Below are positions 60,230 through 64,000 of a DNA stretch of 64,000 bases, one piece after another. The notes beneath the pieces were generated by a model. It was not told the origin of the DNA and ran no database searches. It saw only the letters and a program-made list of their open reading frames with translations. Position 1 is the stretch's first letter. Each line of letters opens with the position of its first letter. Source of the stretch: Paenibacillus sp. FJAT-29882 (GTDB taxonomy: Bacteria; Bacillota; Bacilli; Bacillales; DSM-1321); contig NZ_LMVB01000001.1 of assembly GCF_001510645.1 (NCBI RefSeq), positions 310,001 through 374,000 on the forward strand, read 5' to 3'. A program made the translations under genes and the position numbers.

Positions 60230-60262
60230 CCCGAGGAAATATAACTATCCTCGGGATTTTAG
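60230..60262. terminator. Terminator between converging small protein and MMPL genes
   Basis: CCCGAGGA pairs with TCCTCGGG; the plus strand continues ATTTTAG and the minus strand TTTTATTATG, so it can serve both. Confidence 0.82.
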
Positions 60263-60273
60263 ATGCAACGGAT

Positions 60274-62517
60274 TTACTCCATATTATTATCTGTCCTATA
60301 CTTTTGCGATAAGTCATCCTTCTTCCAAAGCTTACCTGGCCAGAAAGCGAATCGACCCAGAACAGCGGTAATCGCAGGCACGAGAAGTGGACGAACGATA
60401 AATGTATCTAATAGCACACCAATTGCTGTAACAATGCCAAATTGAACAAGCACTTGAATAGGTAAAGTAGCCAAAACAGCAAATGTTCCAGCTAAGATTA
60501 AACCGGCCGAAGTGATCACACTTCCGGTTTGAACCACTCCGCCCGCAACAGCATCAAGATGAGTTTGAGTCTGTTTTTTCTTCCATATTTCCGAAACCAT
60601 AAAAATATTATAATCCTCACCTAATGCAACAAGGAAGACGAAGGCATATAAAGGAATTGCCCCTTGAATGGCAGGGGCTCCAAGCCCGAAGTGAAGAATA
60701 AGCCAGCCCGCACCTAGTGCAGAGAAGTATGATAAAACTACAGTTAAAATCAAATAAATCATGGCAATGATAGAGCGTAAGTATACCAGCAACAATAATG
60801 AAATAATACAAATCATAACAGGGATAATAACAGATTCATCCCGTTCTGTTATTACTTTTGTATCATATAATGAGGCAGTTTCACCACCAATCCAAACATG
60901 GTTCTCGGTATCTTGGACACTAGCGTTTGTTAACGTTTTTTTCAAATGACTTCTTAACTCCGGAATCCGACTTAACGCTTTAATGGAATAGGGATTCTCA
61001 GCCAAGGACACTTCGTACATTTGCAATTGATGATTATATTTTCCTTGCACCGGCTCAGTCACTTCCGCTACGAAAGAAAGTTGTTCCAATTCTTTTTTTA
61101 AAGAGATGTCTTTTCCGTTTGTATCAACAACAATTTGGATAGGTGCCAATCCACCCGGAGAAAAATGATCAGAGATTAAATCAAACCCTTCCCTTGAGGG
61201 CATGTCTTTAGGAAAAGACTCCAATAAATCATACGTATATTGAATACGTGGAACAACGGCAGCCAATCCTCCAAGTAGAATGAGCGTTGTAATGATCACT
61301 GTCCATGGACGTCGGGTCACGAGTCGGCCAAGCGCCTTACTAAAGACCCCTTGTGATTTTCTAAGTTTAATTGTTTTCCCTTTCTTTTTAGCCCATTCGT
61401 CTGTCATTTCGTTCGTTCTTGGAATAAACGGGTAAAATGCTGCCCTTCCAAAAATGGCAAGCAAAGCTGGAAGAAGTGTTAATGCTGCAATCCCCATCAA
61501 TAGAACGGCGAGACTAAATGGAACGGCAAACCGATGGAAGGAACCGAAATGAGCAAGCAATAATGTACCTAATCCTATCACGACAGTTAGAGCACTCATC
61601 GAAATAGCCCCGCCGGATTCTTTCATGGCAAGTTGTAAGGCTTTAAATGTATTTTTCTCGTGAAGCAAAAATTCTCGATATCTGGAAATGAGGAATAAAC
61701 AATAATCCGTTCCAGCTCCGAACAATAGCACTGTCATAATGGAAACACCTTGGGCATCAGCTGTAATCCAGCCTTTATCCGCTAAAAAACCAAGAGTTGG
61801 ACTGATGATACCATAAGCAAAGCCAACCACAATTAACGGTAAAACTGCCAGAACAGGTGAGCGATAGAGAAGAATTAATAGGACTAAAACGAGAAGTACA
61901 GTCGCAATTAATAATTTGACATCTGCTTGGCTGAATAAACTAACAGCATCCGTTTGAATACCAACAGGCCCGGATAACCGAACATGTAAACCAGAATCAG
62001 ATAGCTTTCGTTTAAATGGATCTTCGTTCAATGTACTCTTTACTATTTTCTTTAGTTCATCCATATTACCTTGAAGAGTTTCCGTTCCAGCATTTTTGTC
62101 AAAAAATATCGGAGTGACTAGAGTTGTACCATTCTTTGAAGCACTTTGCGAAAGTGCCTGTTCGGGAATCGTATCAAATGGTGGTAAAGTCGATTGTTTT
62201 GTTAATGGTTTATCTTTTAGCTGCTTATAAACAGTTTGAATCACTTGATAGTCCTGATTATTTAGCTTGTTATCTTTGTGCCATACGATCAGAACGGGGA
62301 TCCCAGCATCGTTTGGAAATTCCTTTTTGATGAGTCTGTCCGCTTGTTGTGACATGGATGAATCAGGAAGGTCTGCTGCCGTATCATCTTCGACTGAATT
62401 GATCGCTGGCCAAGTAAAAGATAAAACGATGGTTAGAAGCACCCATATTACCAGCGTAATCCAGCGAGTCTTTAAACCTCCAACGAATGTTCCATATAAA
62501 TACCATGGATTCTTCAT
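60274..62517 (-). CDS. MMPL family RND-type exporter (YdfJ-like)
   Basis: It has 747 residues, with twelve membrane helices in the two-fold MMPL layout: a helix near 18-38, a first extracellular domain (about 45-205), five to six helices (about 205-370), a helix near 405, a second extracellular domain (about 430-565) and the last helices (about 570-735). Motifs: VLLFGAGTDYCLFLISRYRE (about 265-285) and FVFLVALGEDYNIFMVSEIW (about 640-660), with the proton-relay aspartates. It probably exports lipids or hydrophobic toxic compounds. AAAAGGTGG precedes the ATG. It is divergent from and probably repressed by the TetR gene at 62643. Confidence 0.87.
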   Translation of the reverse strand: MKNPWYLYGTFVGGLKTRWITLVIWVLLTIVLSFTWPAINSVEDDTAADLPDSSMSQQADRLIKKEFPNDAGIPVLIVWHKDNKLNNQDYQVIQTVYKQLKDKPLTKQSTLPPFDTIPEQALSQSASKNGTTLVTPIFFDKNAGTETLQGNMDELKKIVKSTLNEDPFKRKLSDSGLHVRLSGPVGIQTDAVSLFSQADVKLLIATVLLVLVLLILLYRSPVLAVLPLIVVGFAYGIISPTLGFLADKGWITADAQGVSIMTVLLFGAGTDYCLFLISRYREFLLHEKNTFKALQLAMKESGGAISMSALTVVIGLGTLLLAHFGSFHRFAVPFSLAVLLMGIAALTLLPALLAIFGRAAFYPFIPRTNEMTDEWAKKKGKTIKLRKSQGVFSKALGRLVTRRPWTVIITTLILLGGLAAVVPRIQYTYDLLESFPKDMPSREGFDLISDHFSPGGLAPIQIVVDTNGKDISLKKELEQLSFVAEVTEPVQGKYNHQLQMYEVSLAENPYSIKALSRIPELRSHLKKTLTNASVQDTENHVWIGGETASLYDTKVITERDESVIIPVMICIISLLLLVYLRSIIAMIYLILTVVLSYFSALGAGWLILHFGLGAPAIQGAIPLYAFVFLVALGEDYNIFMVSEIWKKKQTQTHLDAVAGGVVQTGSVITSAGLILAGTFAVLATLPIQVLVQFGIVTAIGVLLDTFIVRPLLVPAITAVLGRFAFWPGKLWKKDDLSQKYRTDNNME

Positions 62518-62561
62518 AAAAAAACCACCTTTTCAATTGAATGATTATTATTAATTATATA

Positions 62562-62574
62562 TACTGGTCAGTTA
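62562..62574. promoter_or_regulatory. TetR operator candidate between the MMPL and tetR genes
   Basis: ACTGGTCAGTTAA, close to the palindrome ACTGACCAGT used by several TetR repressors, adjoins TATATATA in the 125-base divergent region. Placement over the MMPL promoter fits repression. Confidence 0.6.
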
Positions 62575-62642
62575 ATTAATCAAGAACAAATTGAAGAATG
62601 TGCTATACTATTTTTTATATTGATAAGTTAGGGGAGAATGAT

Positions 62643-63263
62643 ATGCAACGGGAACATCGACCACTTGGAAGACCACGTCAAGATCTTAAAGAGAAGCCTA
62701 CAAAAAACGTCATATTAGACGTAGCTACTCGATTGTTTCTTGAACAAGGCTATCAGGTAATTACTATGGATGATGTTGCAAAAAAATGTGGAGTTACCAA
62801 AGCAACCGTGTATTACTATTATAAAACGAAAGCTGACCTCTTTACAGATGCGATGGTCCAAATGATGATTCGAATTAGGAGACGCATTTTTGATATACTT
62901 TCTGCGGACAAACCACTAAAAGAGCGATTATTTGAATTTGCCAAGGCACATTTGCAAGCAACAGTAGATATTGATCTAAATGGATTTATGAAAGAAGCAA
63001 CAACTTCCCTTTCAAGTGAACAATTACAACAAATGAAGGGAGCAGAAGATAAAATGTATGAAGCGCTTGAGCAAGCATTAATAAATGCGATGGAAAATGG
63101 AGAAATTCCAAAGAGTCATCCACAATTAGGCGCCCATTCTTTTGTAGCTTTGCTAACAGTGGGAAATTATAAAGACGCTGATCAACAGCCTATTTTTCCA
63201 TCAATAGATGAAATGACAAAACAGATTGTTGATTTTTATTGGAATGGTTTAGGGAATGAATGA
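62643..63263 (+). CDS. TetR family repressor of the MMPL exporter
   Basis: It has 206 residues. A basic N-terminal arm (REHRPLGRPRQDLKEK) precedes the helix-turn-helix at about 20-66 (ATRLFLEQGYQVITMDDVAK, CGVTKATVYYYYKTKADLFT). The C-terminal ligand domain is of the AcrR_C type. ATG 62643 follows GGGGAG; an upstream frame start at 62598 lacks a site. Divergence from an MMPL exporter and an operator-like repeat between them suggest local, ligand-responsive control. Confidence 0.84.
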   Translation: MQREHRPLGRPRQDLKEKPTKNVILDVATRLFLEQGYQVITMDDVAKKCGVTKATVYYYYKTKADLFTDAMVQMMIRIRRRIFDILSADKPLKERLFEFAKAHLQATVDIDLNGFMKEATTSLSSEQLQQMKGAEDKMYEALEQALINAMENGEIPKSHPQLGAHSFVALLTVGNYKDADQQPIFPSIDEMTKQIVDFYWNGLGNE

Positions 63264-63353
63264 GATTTACCTCCTCGTACTATTGTGCAGGCGAGCTATA
63301 TTTAGAAAAAAGAGTCAGGGAGGCCTGAATCTAGACAGTTCTACATGTTCAAT

Positions 63354-63390
63354 GGTGGGTGTCCAAAAGGGTGTGACCTCTGGCACTCTA
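63354..63390. repeat. Dispersed inverted-repeat element, copy 6 (left part)
   Basis: GGTGGGTGTCCAAAAGGGTG and TGACCTCTGGCA match the left arm of the family. A right arm is not evident within the next 150 bases. Confidence 0.55.
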
Positions 63391-63502
63391 TACAACGTAC
63401 ATAGTAGTAAAATGCTCAATGGATTTTAACTAGACCATTATATGATTCGCCTATCGACCCTACTCTTGTAAAACCGCTTTTTTAGGCATAACCATATAGA
63501 TC

Positions 63503-63537
63503 AAAAAGAACCGGACAATTTTTGCCCGGTTCTTTTT
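63503..63537. terminator. Bidirectional terminator
   Basis: AAAAAGAACCGG pairs with CCGGTTCTTTTT over an 11-base loop; both strands carry T runs. It serves the minus-strand binding-protein gene. Confidence 0.85.
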
Positions 63538-63570
63538 GGAACTTCTATTTTACGAGGGTGTTCGCAGCTC

Positions 63571-64000
63571 TTATTTTGTCTCTTTTAGGAAAATATCCGC
63601 GATATCATCTAGCATTAAGTTAGCAGCTAGAACACCACCTGCTGTATTCCAAACAGCGTCACTGACTTCGTGAACATTTCCAGTTTTTACAGCATTTAAG
63701 TTTTTCCAAAGTGGATCATTGGTCCATTCTTTTGCTGTATCGAGTGCTGCTTGATCACCGTTTGGCGCATAAGTGAAGTAGAAGAGAACATCTCCATCCA
63801 TTTTAGGAATGACTTCTTTTCCTACCTCTATGGCAAGATTACCAAGCTTGTTATCAGCAGCGAACAGCTCTGCTTGAGGTTGAGTTCGTTTAAATCCTAA
63901 TTGATTGAAAATCACACCAGAAAATGAATCCGTATAATAAATACGAGATTTTCCGGCCATAAAACGAACAACGGATACTTCTTGATTGACTTGATCACCA
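63571..64000 (-). CDS. Iron-siderophore ABC transporter binding protein, C-terminal part
   Basis: The frame is open from the right edge to a stop at 63571 (143 codons), so the gene starts outside the window. Visible: VSVVRFMAGKSRIYYTDSFS, GVIFNQLGFKRTQPQ, ELFAADNKLGNLAIEVGKEV and GDVLFYFTYAPNGDQAALDT, then DPLWKNLNAVKTGNVHEVSD. This is the C-terminal lobe of FhuD/FecB-type lipoproteins that capture ferric siderophores. The terminator at 63503 follows directly, so it is the last gene of its unit. Confidence 0.85.
   Translation of the reverse strand, partial: GDQVNQEVSVVRFMAGKSRIYYTDSFSGVIFNQLGFKRTQPQAELFAADNKLGNLAIEVGKEVIPKMDGDVLFYFTYAPNGDQAALDTAKEWTNDPLWKNLNAVKTGNVHEVSDAVWNTAGGVLAANLMLDDIADIFLKETK

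Overview
This is a low-GC Gram-positive chromosome segment that reads as a member of the Bacillaceae (Bacillus in the broad sense). The evidence is AGGAGG-type ribosome sites, GTG and TTG starts, SigV/RsiV, HssRS-HrtAB, a BirA-type biotin operator, LrgA/LrgB-type genes, a Spo0M-like protein, an FbpB-type small protein and several Firmicute riboswitches. There are no rRNA, tRNA, CRISPR or phage genes. The genes form many short operons separated by hairpin terminators. Several intergenic regions hold decayed genes, transposase scraps and dispersed repeats.

Layout, left to right. 1-1.9 kb: two DUF2975 membrane genes, a junction of gene remnants and a NUDIX hydrolase. 2.3-8.3 kb: an alpha-glucoside uptake operon (LacI regulator, ABC transporter, GH13 glucosidase, remnant of a second GH13 gene) with two copies of a LacI-type operator. 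8.4-12.8 kb: a DinB protein, then bioYDA divergent from bioB across a BirA box. 12.9-15.7 kb: a guanine-class riboswitch and NupG-type nucleoside transporter, then a YitT protein. 16-22.3 kb: sigV-rsiV, a dsdA pseudogene, and the heme-efflux module hrtBA-hssRS. 22.4-28.2 kb: structured and tandem repeats, a secreted ComEC-like metallo-beta-lactamase protein, unknown secreted proteins, and an LrgA/LrgB pair. 28.5-33.8 kb: a sugar:cation symporter, a PAP2 phosphatase, a lysozyme-like protein and an RpiR regulator.

33.9-38.1 kb: a complete ECF transporter (S component, fused double ATPase, EcfT) with a PHP-domain hydrolase, divergent from the RpiR gene. 38.6-41.9 kb: a TetR-led polar amino acid ABC transporter with OsmC. 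42.1-44 kb: TetR-fabF. 45-49.6 kb: a secreted copper-amine-oxidase-like protein, then pstS-pstC-pstA without pstB or phoU. 50.3-56 kb: an acetyltransferase, a nitroreductase/HxlR pair with twin operators, an APC permease, a yybP-ykoY manganese riboswitch ahead of an FbpB-type protein and a half-length Spo0M, and an MscS channel. 56.3-64 kb: a TIR/deoxyribosyltransferase-like protein, a bacterial STAY-GREEN homologue, UV endonuclease UvsE, YugN, an MMPL exporter with its TetR, and the end of a siderophore-binding protein gene.

The most unusual signals are in non-coding DNA. A three-copy structured element (22366-22525, 25430-25481, 49796-50123) has conserved ends and base-pair-preserving (covarying) stems. 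A second dispersed family of inverted repeats shares a GATGTCCCATAAGGGTCTGA-like core. The manganese riboswitch is placed unexpectedly next to an iron-sparing-type small protein. Function calls rest on motif recognition by eye; no database search was possible.
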